Positions 47,102-58,822 of a stretch of 64,000 nt of DNA are shown here, in pieces. The position numbers and the translations under genes are program-made. This DNA is from Linanthus parryae (Eukaryota > Streptophyta > Magnoliopsida > Ericales > Polemoniaceae), in NCBI GenBank assembly GCA_023055425.1, contig JALGPY010000007.1, forward strand, positions 20,408,001-20,472,000, given 5' to 3'. Position 1 is the stretch's first letter; each line of letters begins with the position of its first letter. The notes beneath the pieces are model-generated. The model was not told the origin of the DNA and searched no databases. It worked only from the letters and a program-made list of their open reading frames with translations.

Positions 47102-48095
47102 TTATAAATGCCCGGACGCTCGACGTAGCAGATGTTTGTACACAACATCCTGGGTACTGTCAACAGTTTGGATATTATCAAGTGGATGTATTAAAATTTT
47201 CACTGTCGCAGACAACGTTGCTCGAGATAATGCAACATAGAGTTGACCGTGCAAGGATACTGATTGAGGAAGATAAATACCAACATACTGCAAAGTTTGG
47301 CCTAGGGACTTATTAATTATCATAGCAAAGCATAGTCGGACCAGGAATTGTTTTCTTTCAAACACAACTGGGGAGTTATCTGTCTCAGATGGCCTGAGTG
47401 GTATCCTAGGTATGAAGACATCCTTCCCTTTATTGTGGCCTATAGCTATCTCAGCATGTATGATATTAGGAAGGAGATTTTTACAAATGAGTTTGATACC
47501 ATTAGGCAGCCCGGCAGATGAATCTAAATTTCGTAACAACATCACAGGACAACCACATTTTAAGCATGGCTCATGAGGAGGCAGCTCATTAGGTGGAAGA
47601 GTATGCAAAAGTTCCAAAGAATGGTTATCTCGGCTACCAGGAAGACAATGATCAAAACTTGTGTGGACATGTGTGTAACCAGGGAATCTACCAAGTAAAA
47701 TTTGATTCAGTAAATCAACACAATCATTTCTTGGTGTCAAGATGGCCCGATACACAAGGTAACCACACTTCAGGCACGCTTTCAAAGTTAGGGTAAACGT
47801 AATCAGTGTAAGCACTAATCGATGCTCTATAATTTACAAAAGGCACAATCATAGATTGCGGTATCTTTAATAAGGATTCATCATTTTCTTGCAAGAGGCC
47901 ATCCCCGAGCGATAATAGAAACTCCGCAAAAGATGGATCATGTATTGCCCTCATGTTCAACGTTGGATGTAATAAGCGCATATGACGCCGCAGGTGCGAA
48001 GCAACAATGCTGTCACATATGCATTCCTCCTTCGTTGCTCGCACTGTCAGAGGGAGTACTTGCCTAAAATCACCACCGAAAACAACATCTCTGCC
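47102..48095 (-). pseudogene. Helitron helicase C-terminal half, frameshifted
   Basis: Starts after a splice acceptor at 48097-48096 with GRDVVFGGDFRQVLPL (Pif1/RecD-family motif II-III region), followed by ASHLRRHMRLL, NMRAIHDPSFAEFLL and VYPNFESVPEV. A one-base shift at about 47755 breaks the frame. It then continues with AILTPRNDCVDLLNQ, CPVMLLRNLDSSAGL, NGIKLICK, VVFERKQFLVRLCFAMIINKS, GQTLQYVGIYLP and GQLYVALSRA. Consensus KSQGQT is KSLGQT here. Walker A, the upstream half of the helicase and the Rep/HUH nuclease are absent. The original role is unwinding and strand transfer in rolling-circle transposition. No longer functional. Confidence 0.92.
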
Positions 48096-48188
48096 CTACA
48101 CAACCAAATAAAAAACCAGTTAACAGATATCAAACCATAACTGAAAACACATATAAATATAAATGAAACCATAATCGAGAACAGAAGA

Positions 48189-48851
48189 CTAACGGGGTGG
48201 CCGGGGAACTGGAGCAGCACCGCCGTCACGACTATTACATTCACCAATAGATACAGCAGGGGGTACGACAGAGGTCCCTCTATTCCCAGAAGGCGCATAG
48301 ACAGTGTCTGGATGCTGTAATGAACCTGGCGATGAAGAACCCGACGCGCCTGAAGCAATATTCAGCAACCCAGATGACACGGCTGGCATATAGGACAGCA
48401 CAGTATTTGGTAAACCATTATAGGCATCCAAAGCAGTACCATATCCAACCACAAAACCAACAGACAGTCTGTTCAGCCCAAAACCCCTAATAGCCATGGA
48501 ACCAACAGGCATGGGATACAGGGAAGCATACCTAGGTGCTTGCACACTACTACCTAGTATCCCAGTATAGTCGACAGAACCGGTAACAGAGCCCCTCACA
48601 TCTGCATTGTGCACAGACAGGCTGGGATTCGCAATACGCACCCGCAGCCTACCCAAAGGCCGCGGAGCTATGGCAGACGTATTACCTCCAGCACATGAAG
48701 GCCTACTATTCGCATTTTCCGACCGTGGTCTACCCGGCGGCCGAAAAGCCGGGCCAGGAATTTTAACTCCTGCAGATAATCCTGAATCACGCGCTAGCTC
48801 CTCCTCGACTAAACCCCGGCGAGTACGTTTCCCAAGACTACCTGCAGGCTT
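48189..48851 (-). pseudogene. Low-complexity exon upstream of the Helitron helicase
   Basis: Open minus-strand stretch after an acceptor (CTGCAG, about 48852): GSLGKRTRRGLVEEELARDS, later Gly/Ser/Pro-rich sequence (ASGASGSSSPGS, SVVPPAVSIGE), ending at a stop at 48189. It may be the N-terminal part of a Helitron protein whose Rep domain has been deleted, or a captured exon. No domain recognised. Confidence 0.45.
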
Positions 48852-49858
48852 TTAGAAACTACAGGCCACACACTACATAAAGACACAAACATCAACTAAC
48901 TTCAACCACGGTAACAACATCACGGACACAAAAATCTATGCCAGATAACCAAGCAGTAAACAAACCATATTTCCACCGCAAATTCTCAGTCGCACCATCA
49001 ATCCAGACTACACAGGATTTATACCGATTCCAACCTGACCGAGATACCTCATTATTAAAATAAGCGCACCAGTTTAAGACACTGAACCACCATTACACAT
49101 TAAACCAGGTAAAAGTAACTAAACCAAACAAACAAACTAAAAACCAAAGGCATGGGAAGACACAAATCCCACACGCTGGCAAACCAAAACAGAAACACGG
49201 CAACAAACAACAGGCATGAAACTAAACACACACTACCAACTCTAACGGATATGAACATACCAGATAAGCAATCAAACGAAGGCCCACCATCCGCATTTTC
49301 CAACCGCGATCTACTCGTCGGCCGAACAGCCGGGCCAGGACTGTTAACTTCTGCAGATAATCCTGAACCACGTGCTAGCTCCTCCCCCACTAAACCTCGG
49401 CGAGTACGTTTCCCAAGATTACCTGTAGGCATTTAGAAACCACAGGCCAAACACTACAAAAAGACACAAACATCAATTAGCTTCAACCACGATGACAACA
49501 TCACAGACACAAAAACTACACCAAATAACCAAGCAGTAGACAAACCACATTTACACCGCAAACACTCAGTCGCACCATCAACCCAGATTACACATGATTT
49601 ATACCGATTCCAACGTCACCGAGATGCCTCATTACTAAAAGAAACGCACCAGCTTAAGACACTGAGCCAGCATTACACATTAAACCAGGTAAAATTAACT
49701 CAACCAAACAAACAAACAAAAAACCAATGGGATGGCAAGACACAAATCCCACACGCTAGCAAGCCAGAACAGAAACTCAGCAACAAACAACAGGCGTGAA
49801 CAAAACACACAATGCCAACTCTAACAGATATGACCATACCAGATAAGCGATCACAACA
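48695..49858 (-). repeat. Tandem duplication, about 580-bp unit, with duplicated exon
   Basis: 48695-49275 and 49277-49858 are diverged direct copies (for example tttagaaac...acaggcc at 48851 and 49432; ccaactctaac at 49236 and 49815). The first part of each unit encodes a LGKRTRRGLV...SGLSA exon, so one exon is present twice with its intron. A donor CTG|GTATG follows the second. Confidence 0.85.
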
Positions 49859-50786
49859 AATTCCTCGCTCAACCAACAGCCGATCAACCTGCAAACACCA
49901 ACACTGAATGTAAGCAAATGTGAATCATACTAACCAAGCATCATCTTCTCAACTGGCTACAACCACCACATGCAGAGCCTATACGTATATATAGCACACT
50001 TCTACATGCAGTAATAACACCATCAGCCAACAAAAAAACCCCAGAACACACACATGCAAGCAATCAAACCATATAAAATACCTATTTGTTAATCATCACC
50101 ATAAAAAACACACATGCAAGTAAGTATTACAACAACCCACATGGCAGAGTAAATATTCAATCCACAACCAACCAAATAAACCCCCCCACCCCAACCACCA
50201 ACTGCCCGGAAAAAAGAAAAAAGTAAAACCCAAGTCAAAAAACCAAATTCAACAACCCCACAGAACCTGGCAGACCGGTACACACACCAAGTACCGGATA
50301 ACGCACAACCCACCATACCAATTTCCGGCAGCCGGCGAAAACAAAACCCACAAGCCGTAGAAAACACACAGACGAAGAGAGACGAAAGAACTAACCTACT
50401 GGCAATAAATCAGCAAATGGCACCAACATCAGAAGAGCCGTCTCCCACATTCTTAAGAATAAATGGCAAAAAGTCGACACCTGTCCCACTAACGATTGCC
50501 GGAGACCAGCCACAGCTACTCGGAGCATCGCCACCTGTCCCACCAAGAAGATCACCGACTACGAAGTTCATGCTCCACAGCCCAGACCAACCAGAGACAT
50601 TTCAAAAGACAATATCGCCCTTCAACCACAGCCTATCCGTTCCACATCAGCAAGGACATAACCGACCTTTTCTACACGTCACAATTACGTAGGCATTTCG
50701 CTGGCACTTGGTCCAATTTGGCAGCACGTAATTGGACCAACACTGCCACGCAAACTGGCCATAACTTCTTTTATATAGGTAGTAGG
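49859..50786. other. Helitron 5' subterminal region
   Basis: Contains a short minus-strand exon-like stretch (49891-49843) before the duplicated exons and a C-rich stretch near 50180. The proline-rich plus-strand frame at 50417-50692 looks accidental. The region should contain the promoter of the helicase transcript. The 5' terminus TC is at 50787-50786. Confidence 0.45.
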
Positions 50787-50787
50787 A

Positions 50788-50904
50788 TTCGGACCCTCCA
50801 GATTGGGTTCTAGATTTCTTGTCAAATGATGTAATGGGCTATCAAAATGGCCCAATTCTCAGTGGAGTTCAATAAAATTTTCCACGGTTTCTTAAAAAAA
50901 AAAA
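50788..50904 (+). mobile_element. LINE 3' end: ORF2 last codons, AATAAA, poly(A)
   Basis: Resumes the ORF2 reading frame for 28 codons to a TAA at 50873-50875, which overlaps an AATAAA at 50871-50876. The segment ends in 11 A. It is the part of the LINE cut off by the Helitron. Confidence 0.9.
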
Positions 50905-51011
50905 GGTACTATCAAACAGGTGGTATGAAAAAATTGAGAAGTGATCTGCCAGGTCAGATTATACCTTTCCTAACTTCCCGGACAATTCCATTTGCCCTCC
51001 GGTTTTATCCA

Positions 51012-54000
51012 ATGGCATTAAAACCCCCAAAGTTGCACCGACGACACCCGTTGACAACAACAGGTACTCCCATAAAATTCAAACTCTATCTCCAGAGCCT
51101 CTCCGTGAATCCGCAAACCTCATCAATCGAATTTGGTCCTTCAGATTTGAGGACTAGGGTTTGCTGTAAGATGACTGACAAAGCAGCCGTCGCGAAGAAG
51201 CCACCGAAGTTCAAGGGCATCAGTACAGAAGTCCAGAAGCTTCTGGATGCAGACATGGACCATGCCCCAGCAAGGCGTCGCGCTCGCGAAGCCTTCAAGG
51301 AGGTTCAGCTTTCCCTTGATCACTACTTGTTTAAAGTAAGTATTTAATTCATTGCTTGATGGGTTCTGATTTTTTCAGTTCATCTTCCCCACTTATACGA
51401 GCAATTTGTGTTATTTGATTTAGTGATTAAGCTTATAGGATATGTTTGATGCAAGGATAAATAAGGGGTACAGTAATAATAATACCGGTAGGGTAATAAC
51501 TGATGTTTGGTGCAGTGATAATTTCAAGGGCGATTCTATCCCACCCTTATTATCTGTGCCCCTATATGCCTAAAATCTAATCCCACCATGTAGGTGGGAT
51601 TGAATACTAAAGTCTTAAAACCCCCATTTTTACTGGCACAAACAAACATGTTACATAATCCTCCCTATATAATTAATACCTCCTTAATACCAATACACCT
51701 TATAATACTGTAGGCCCCCTGTACCCCCAATTTTCAATCCCAACACCAAACGTCCCCAATTGGATTTTGTTGGAATTTGAAGCTGGGTAGATGACTAGAA
51801 GAAGAGTGGTTGCCATTAATAGTGGGTTCGTTTAACTTATCTGAGTATATTATAGGGGAAAGAATGCTATAATGCTACTAGGGGAAAGCATACCTAGGTG
51901 GGTTAGGCTGAAAAGTTGATTTTGAGAATGCTGGGTAGGCTTCAGTTTGCAGTCATTCACCTTTTTTTGGGTTGGTATGGCTGGTGGTCTGAAATCTTAA
52001 CAAAAAATTAGGAAAATATTAACAATAAACAGTTGAGAACAATCTTTGGGATATGTAAATTTCACTGGAGATTTTCAACAAAATATGGCTGAAAAGCTGG
52101 GAGAGTCCAAATAGAAAATCTTGGTGGAACTTTGGATTTAGTGTTGTCTAAGTAGCTGATTAGGTAGGGGGGTAAATTAAGTTGTAGGTGAAGAAACGGG
52201 ACATTTGATGTGTTAGTTAGGTGGTTAATCCAAATTGGTTCATATGGTTCCAAATAAAGGAAAACCATGGTATGGCAGATGATCGGAACAATTGCATTGA
52301 ATTTATGGTTAATTCTTCTGTCCTTTGGCACGTGCGAGGTAGGTGGACTGTCATGAATTCTCAATTTGTATCCGTCTTTGGTAATTTTACGTAATTTGGA
52401 AGTTGCAACATATTCCCCCCTTAGTGTAAACTTGACTCTCGCCATCGTGGCACTCTTCCAACTCTATAACATGGTTCTACCATCGGTAACCCGTTGCAGT
52501 AGTCCTCTAGGAAATATAGCAGCAGTTAAACTGTCTACCTCATGTGTTGAACCCATATACTATCTGGGACTCCGTGAATCAGTTGTAGTTTATCTGTATG
52601 ACATGACATGCTCTTTGTTCTGCTTGCAGCATATTGTATATGATTCCTTCTTGTCTAAATAGCTTCCCTAACATCCCAGGCTGTCCTTAAATTTTCAAAT
52701 TGTTTTACTTTAGCCCGATTACTTGGTGAACACATGGACTAACCAGTTTTATTTCACTGCAGTTGCCATCCGATGGAGTGAAGATTAATGAGGTGAAGAC
52801 TTGTTGCTCTAATTGTAAACTCTTCTTTATTGAAGGGGGACACACATATTACAAGATTTTATAGTTTCCAGCACATATGCTTGTGTTGTGTGGATGAAGA
52901 TCTTCTTGTCGTAGCAAAGTGCTGAGCTTGTCTCCCAGGGTGAACCTTTGTTTTAAAATATTTAATTGTACTATTATCTCCCCATGTTGTTTAACCGTCT
53001 AAAGAAACAATAAACGTGGAAGAATAAATTAAATACACAAGGCTAAATCTTATGGTGCTCTTGGGACTACTTGTTGGTTGCTCATCTTTTTTGCTTTCAA
53101 AGTTACATGGCTACTTCAAAGCATGTTCTAGTTTGATGTCCAAAAAATCAACATAATAGCTCATCTCTGCTTAAGGCATTGCTGAATGCAGAGTTAGAAC
53201 TGATTTTATGGTTAGGGATTTATGTACAAGGGCATCTTGAACTAAGCTTTTCACTACCTTTACTCCAAATGTGTTTGTTAGACAAGCAATCCAATTTTGT
53301 GCCGAAACAATGGAAAGGCCTTTAACTTAGTGTGCACTTGTTCTTTTTAGCATTTGACAATATTGAAACCACTTGTATGCATAAATTCTAATGTGATGAT
53401 GAACAATTGAATTTTTTATACAGTCATATGAAGTGAACTCTAAAGGCAAGGAAATTTTCTCGAAAAGTTGGCTTCCAGAAACATTTGCCCCCAGAGCTGT
53501 GGTTTGTTTTTGTCATGGTTATGGAGATACTTGCACATTCTTTTTTGAAGGCATGTATTCCAGATCAAACATCAAAGTGCAATTGGATTGGTTTCACCTG
53601 AGAACTAGAAAACACGAAATTGACATATTTTTTTTGTTTTGTTTTTGGCAGGAATTGCCAGGAAGTTAGCATCATCTGGGTATGGTGTTTTTGCCATGGA
53701 TTATCCAGGATTTGGTCTTTCAGAAGGCCTTCATGGCTATATTCCTAGTTTTGATGGTTTGGTAGATGATGTGGTGGAACATTACTCAAAAATCAAAGGT
53801 ATTATCCAGTACCGATAAATTTTTTCTATGCCACTACATGCTGTTTATTGGAAAAAAATCATTAACTTTGACCAATGATCCCCACATATATCAAGGACTT
53901 TCAATGTATGAATGCTGCTGCTCTCACCTTTCTTTAAACAACTCGCTGTAGCAGTATGCCCAAACTGATTTTGTGGTTCTTGTTTAAGATCTCCTTGACG

Positions 54001-57000
54001 TCTGTGCTCCTTCACATGTCATAGGAAGTGCCGGGAGTATTCATCATGCCTTGTTAAAGTTAATTTTATTTTCCAAATAATTTACTGAGGGTCAGTTTGG
54101 CAACACTGTTTATTTTGGTTTAAAGGCCAATTGGGTTATTGAAAGTGTTTGTTTGCAGTGGTTTAACAACTAGATTTTGAACTTTTTTTTGGCTAACCCC
54201 CAGCTTTTTGTGTTTTTTTTCTTTGGTATATAAAGACACCCATACCCGATTTTCTTTATATAAAATTACCCATAAAGAGTTGTCTATCACCCATACATTA
54301 GAAGATGGTATGTTGGTGCATATAAAGGTGAATTCACCGAATAATATTTGAGGGATTAATTCATGGAAGACCAAAGAAAGAATTAATTGAGATCATTCCT
54401 CATTACGGATGGCAATTGGATCGACTTTTGACATGTGGAATAACGTGTGCATATTTTTGGAAAAAATGTCACCCTCATCATAGACTCATAGTTCAGATTA
54501 TATTTGGCTAGTTTACGCAAGTAAAGCTCTTCAAAGGTTTCTTTTTGGACCCTCATTAGCACCCTCATTATGGACTGTCCAAAATCTGACTTAGCACCCT
54601 CATTATGGATTTACAGAGAGCCCAGAACTCAGTAATCTTCCAAGGTTCCTTTTTGGACAGTCTATGGGAGGAGCGGTAGCTTTAAAGGTGCATCTGAAAC
54701 AGCCCAATGCGTGGGATGGGGCCATACTTGTCGCTCCTATGTGCAAGGTATTCTCCTTTACTTTTTCAACGAATTTGATATTTTCGTTATTGTTTCTACT
54801 TTAGATTTACTGAAGAGCTTTTTGTGTAGATGGCAGATGACATTGTTCCGCCATGGATTTTGACTCAAATCCTCATCGGCTTGGCTAAATTCCTTCCAAA
54901 GCAAAAGCTGGTCCCTCAAAAAGATTTAGCCGAGGCGGCATTCAGAGAATTGAAGAAGAGAGAACTGGTAAAATATTGTATGCTATATGATTAAATTGAT
55001 TAAATTGTTCATGAATATATGATTAAATTGTTTTAATGTTTTCTCACAAATGTAGTGTGCCTATAATGTAACTGGGTACGGCCACAAACCACGGTTGCGT
55101 ACTGCTGTAGAACTTCTCAGAACCACGGAAGAGATGGAACGTAAACTGGAACAAGTATGTGCTCGCTCCTGTTTCATTATTTTATTAATTTTTAAAAGAA
55201 TTACTTTTTTATTTTCTTTCTTTATCGTCAGATGCAAGCACACACAAGTAATCACACAAGATACATGTGTTTAATAGGGACACGGATCCATTGTCTTCTA
55301 AGTTGCTGACATCAGATTGATGCGTGTTTTATGTAGATCAAAATCTTTTGCCTATGCTTTCATTAACAAGTAACATAAGGGCTCACATGTACCGCATTCC
55401 CTTCTAGGTCTTTTAGTTTCGAAGTGTAGAATATGATAAATCTGAAAGATCCTTGTGTCACGGGCTGGGATCTCGATCCCGCACAACCCGTGCGGCACCC
55501 GGTCGTTGAACATTTTGAATGTAGAGTGATGTATGGGAAGAGAACTTCTATTATAATTCAAGAGAGTACATGAGAGAGTTTGAGAGGTTGGTTTGCTCCA
55601 AATGAGCTCCAACCTATTTATACAACTCATGGAAGGATCTAGCTACTCTAATTAATGGTAGCTCTAGAAGCTTCCTTGTTCCACACTCTTCTATCTAGAA
55701 TATTCTACAAACATCTACCGTATTCTAGAATCTTCCCTATACTTCGAGAATATTCCTAAACCATCTACACACGTCTAGAACATCCGAGAACACTCTAGAA
55801 TATTCCTGAACCTTCTTCCACATTCTAAATCTTTCTAGAATGTTCCACTACCTTCTAGATTATTCCATCGTCTTCTGGAATATTCCGACACGTTCTAGAT
55901 TCTTCCATTGACTTCTAGAACACCCCGGATTATCCTCATACTAAGAATTATATGGAGTTTTCTAGATTCAACTACACCATGGTCATGTGATGACATTGGG
56001 TTCGCACGGCAAGTGCTAGCCAAGATGTCAGCCCGTGACAATTGTCACATTTCTTTAGCAAGAAAAGTTCTAAATTCTTCTGAAGTATTGTTAAGTGAAA
56101 CTACAACGGCGCGATGGTTCACATTCTCAATCAACAGAGTTAGGTCTGTGAGCTAGGGCATGCCAGTAGGTTTATAACTGAGTTGAGGCTTCTGAGTCTG
56201 CTAAGTCAGATATTCAACAGGGCCCTGAAGGTAAGTCTTGCTGGAGCATGATGAGGAGACTCCTTGATGTAATCATAACTCTTTGTAGGGCTGTCAACCA
56301 TTTCTAGGAGAATGAATATGCTAGGAATTAGGAAATAAACTTGACCTAGTTGGACATCCGGTATGTGATCATTCTAAAAGAAAATGGGGTAGAAAGGAGA
56401 AGGAAGAAGCGCCAGGCTTAGTAACAAAATTTATAGAACCCAGGGCTTGAACTCAGATATTTTAGACCTTCCTATGACAGAAACATACTTCGGTTGATGT
56501 AAACGAGAGCTAAAAGCAGTGTCTTGACCTTCAGTACTTGCTCTACCTTTGATGCTAGGACCTAGAACCAGAATACTCGGTAACATCAAAATGCTGCTCA
56601 CAATATAAAGCGTGCAGATTCCTTAGATCTTTGCAGGTATTTCCTCTCAGTTTATTACTCGCTTCATTAGATATTCTGGCTCATGAACTATGACCGAAAT
56701 GGTCCTCAACCTCGACCGCTATATCTAGATTTTACTGCTCGAATCATCTGTAATGTTGTGCTTCATTAGCAGTGATTGCCTCTTTTTTCAAACAGTAAAA
56801 GTACCTGCACTCTTCAGCTAAGATAGATACTGATCAGCTCTGATTCGTTTGAATGCTTGACTTGAAATGTCCATATTCCTTGGGTAATCCTGGCAAAATG
56901 TAAATTAGCACATCTTCCTCTTATCAGCTCTGATTCGTTTGAATGCTTGATTTGAAATGTTCATATTCCTTGGGTAATCCTGGCAAAATATAAATTAGCA

Positions 57001-58329
57001 CATCTTCCTCTTTAGCTAAATCATCCACTTGTAATAACTATGAGTTTTCCCTTTAATCTCTGTGAGCTACACATCCATTGTCAACCAACACTGCCTAATT
57101 GTGCCTATATGGAGAGCTAACTTAAATCAATTTTAAATTTGTACCAAATGGAGTAGGCCTGTTATAGGTGAAAAATTATTGAATACGAAACAGAAATTGA
57201 AGTAATTTAGTCCGATTTCAGATGTTAAATTCCTATACCAGCATTCATACCATCTGCTTTTGGAACAGCATGTACCTTGAATTACAGTTCCACCTGTAAC
57301 AAATCCAGAAGCCTAGTTGCTTGAACAACTGTTTGAATCTGGTCTTCGTAGATGCTATAGTTGGATCCTTCACGAATTATTCGGATTGAAAGATAAGTTT
57401 ACAAATCATTAGCTCCAATCTGGTCGAGGTAGATGATATACATGTGTTCAGCTATGGCTATGGGAGGTGGCAATGATCCTTGGACTCCGATACCTTAAAG
57501 AAAAACATGATATGTATGAAGTTTATAGACCACATAGTCCTCTCTGTGTTAGTTAAAGCAAGAGACCCGTGTTTGGAACTTGTTCTTGTAATGCATAGTG
57601 TCTAACTTGTGGACCTTACTCAGTTCAGTGGTCCTAATCATTGTTCTTAACCCAAAGAATAGTACCAAGCAAAATTTGACTGTTCTACTGTGTACCAACA
57701 ACACCATGTAATTCTCATGTTTCATCCGTTGGTTCTAGTTTGCTGAGCGAGTATGGATGATGTTAGTGTGACCCACTGAGAGTCATGTGTTCCGAGGGTT
57801 CCAACTTCCAAGTCATATACTTAGCACTTAGGAAGCTGTCATTCTTCTGAACACATGCCCAGATCAAAAGGGGATGCTTTTATAATGCCGCACAAAAAGC
57901 TGGGATTTTATTTGGTTAGTATACTTTTAGGTTCCCCCAAATTTAGACAAAGTACTTGACTGTCAAACACACACATTGCTTTGGTCCGTACTGCTCCAGA
58001 ACTTGGCTATTATAAGATGAGAATGGTTATATCATTGTTTTCCTTTATCTGCTATGGGCTCTTCTGAAATTGAGTTTGTCATAATGTTTGTTGTTAAATA
58101 GGTTTCACTGCCCTTGCTGATCCTGCACGGGGAGGCTGATACGGTGACGGATCCTTCTGTGAGCAAAGCTTTGTATGAAAAGGCAAGCAGCCGGGACAAG
58201 AAACTTATCCTGTACGAAGATGCTTATCATGCTGTTCTTGAAGGCGAGTCAGATGAGACGATAGCTCGAGCACTTGGTGACATCATTTCTTGGCTTGATG
58301 ATCATAGCACGAAGACCACCTCCTCCTGA
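51012..58329 (+). CDS. Monoacylglycerol lipase / caffeoylshikimate esterase-like hydrolase
   Basis: Eight exons in frame: 51012 or 51171-51335, 52763-52792, 53424-53550, 53652-53798, 54617-54747, 54830-54967, 55056-55154, 58102-58329. From 51171 the product is 354 aa, the family's usual size. From 51012 it gains 53 Ser/Thr/Arg-rich residues that could be a transit peptide. Alpha/beta-hydrolase marks: oxyanion loop CFCHGYGDTC, nucleophile elbow FGQSMGG (Ser), Asp in HGEADTVTD, His in YEDAYHAVLEG; the triad is complete. The family hydrolyses monoacylglycerols, lysophospholipids or caffeoyl shikimate. Which substrate applies cannot be told here. The intron after exon 3 uses a GC donor (AAG|GCATGT). 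Intron 7 (2.9 kb) holds a heat-element-rich solo LTR. A LINE lies about 100 bp upstream of the first ATG. AATAAA at 58367 is the likely poly(A) signal. Confidence 0.93.
51437..51765. mobile_element. Probable MITE in hydrolase intron 1
   Basis: Imperfect inverted ends (GTTTGATGCAAGGAT...GGGGTACAG versus GTTTGGTGTTGGGATT...GGGGGTACAG, about 30 bp). No clear target duplication, so the class is uncertain. Confidence 0.45.
55456..56040 (-). mobile_element. Solo LTR-like element with dense heat-shock elements
   Basis: 585 bp bounded by a perfect 12-bp inverted terminal repeat TGTCACGGGCTG/CAGCCCGTGACA (TG...CA). On the minus strand it reads as an LTR. A U3-like part holds at least five perfect heat-shock elements of 3 or more TTC/GAA units spaced by 2 (55873-55885, 55833-55845, 55798-55815 with four units, 55743-55755, 55723-55735). 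A TATA box TATAAATA follows about 75 bp downstream (55622-55615), then a putative R/U5. No internal coding region. The 5-bp flanks do not match, so borders or history (recombination) are uncertain. It lies in intron 7 of the hydrolase, antisense to it. Confidence 0.7.
55723..55885. promoter_or_regulatory. Heat-shock element cluster
   Basis: Five perfect arrays of alternating TTC and GAA at 2-base spacing, the binding pattern for heat-shock factors, the longest being four units at 55798-55815. Additional two-unit sites flank them (about 55698, 55913). Confidence 0.8.
56833..57032. repeat. Tandem duplication, 100-bp period, in intron 7
   Basis: The unit beginning atcagctctgattcgtttga at 56833 recurs at 56933 with few differences, followed by a shared gggtaatcctggcaaaat block. 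Confidence 0.9.
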
Positions 58330-58822
58330 ATATTTATTATTTTACTGTAAAGTTAAAGCATTCAGAATAAAAGTTACCGATCGAAGATAGAAAGCGGTGT
58401 GATTGAATTGGAACTGTATTATAAATTGATAGTACTAACATGTAATATCTATTTGTGCCTGAGGCTCCAATAATGCAGCAAATGTCATACTATTTGTTCC
58501 ACTTTTCTGGAAGCTATGGTCTATTCTGGTACAATGAGATAAGATCAGTAGAAACCCACCCACCATTGTCTGTTGGTTTCACTTTTTTCAAGAGCTCATT
58601 ATCTTGATCATTTACTCATGTCAAACAGTAGATGGGTCATCCATCAATGGTGACTGTCCTACATACCTAAGGTGATAGGAAACACCAATGAGTTTGTCTA
58701 ATGGTATAGGTTTGGGGTCTAAGAATTTGATCTGTTTGAGATCTCAAGTTCAAATTCTATGTACATCAATAGCTATTGGGACCATTGGAGGCTTGATTCT
58801 TAACTTCAGTACTCGGTGGATT
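58330..58822. other. Hydrolase 3' UTR and intergenic DNA
   Basis: AATAAA at 58367 is the likely poly(A) signal of the hydrolase. The remainder holds no recognised feature up to the hAT MITE. Confidence 0.5.

Larger units (their letters stand above)
33549..50787 (-). mobile_element. Helitron, 17.2 kb, inserted in LINE ORF2
   Basis: On the minus strand it begins at 50787 with TCCTACTACCTATATAAAAG, a typical plant Helitron 5' end. It ends at 33549 with CTAG preceded by a strong GC hairpin. Both flanks fit insertion between A and T without target duplication: LINE sequence reads continuously from 33548 to 50788 and ORF2 stays in frame. Minus-strand cargo: helicase remnant, RPA1-like gene, B3 gene, RPA C-terminal fragment, RNase H-fold gene. 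One plus-strand ORF lies near the 3' end. No Rep (HUH) domain and no helicase Walker A motif were found, so it is non-autonomous. Confidence 0.93.
28062..50904 (+). mobile_element. L1-clade LINE, split by a Helitron
   Basis: Begins right after ggtatcaaacaggtg (28047-28061), which recurs with a 3-bp insertion at 50905-50922 after an 11-base A tail (50894-50904). This is a target duplication of about 15 bp plus poly(A), as for target-primed reverse transcription. The LINE proper is 28062-33548 plus 50788-50904, about 5.6 kb, encoding ORF1 and ORF2. The leader before ORF1 is only 24 nt, so the copy may be slightly 5'-truncated. Everything between 33549 and 50787 is a later Helitron insertion. 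Confidence 0.93.

Noticed and set aside
50417..50692. Proline-rich plus-strand ORF in the Helitron 5' region
   Set aside because: Low-complexity antisense reading of the leader region; no domain, no promoter evidence.
54085..54180. Tourist-like start (gggtcagtttgg) in hydrolase intron 4
   Set aside because: No matching inverted end or TTA duplication found.
55456..56040. DNA transposon because of the 12-bp inverted ends
   Set aside because: No target duplication of a DNA-transposon length; TG...CA ends with a TATA box and upstream regulatory array fit an LTR better.
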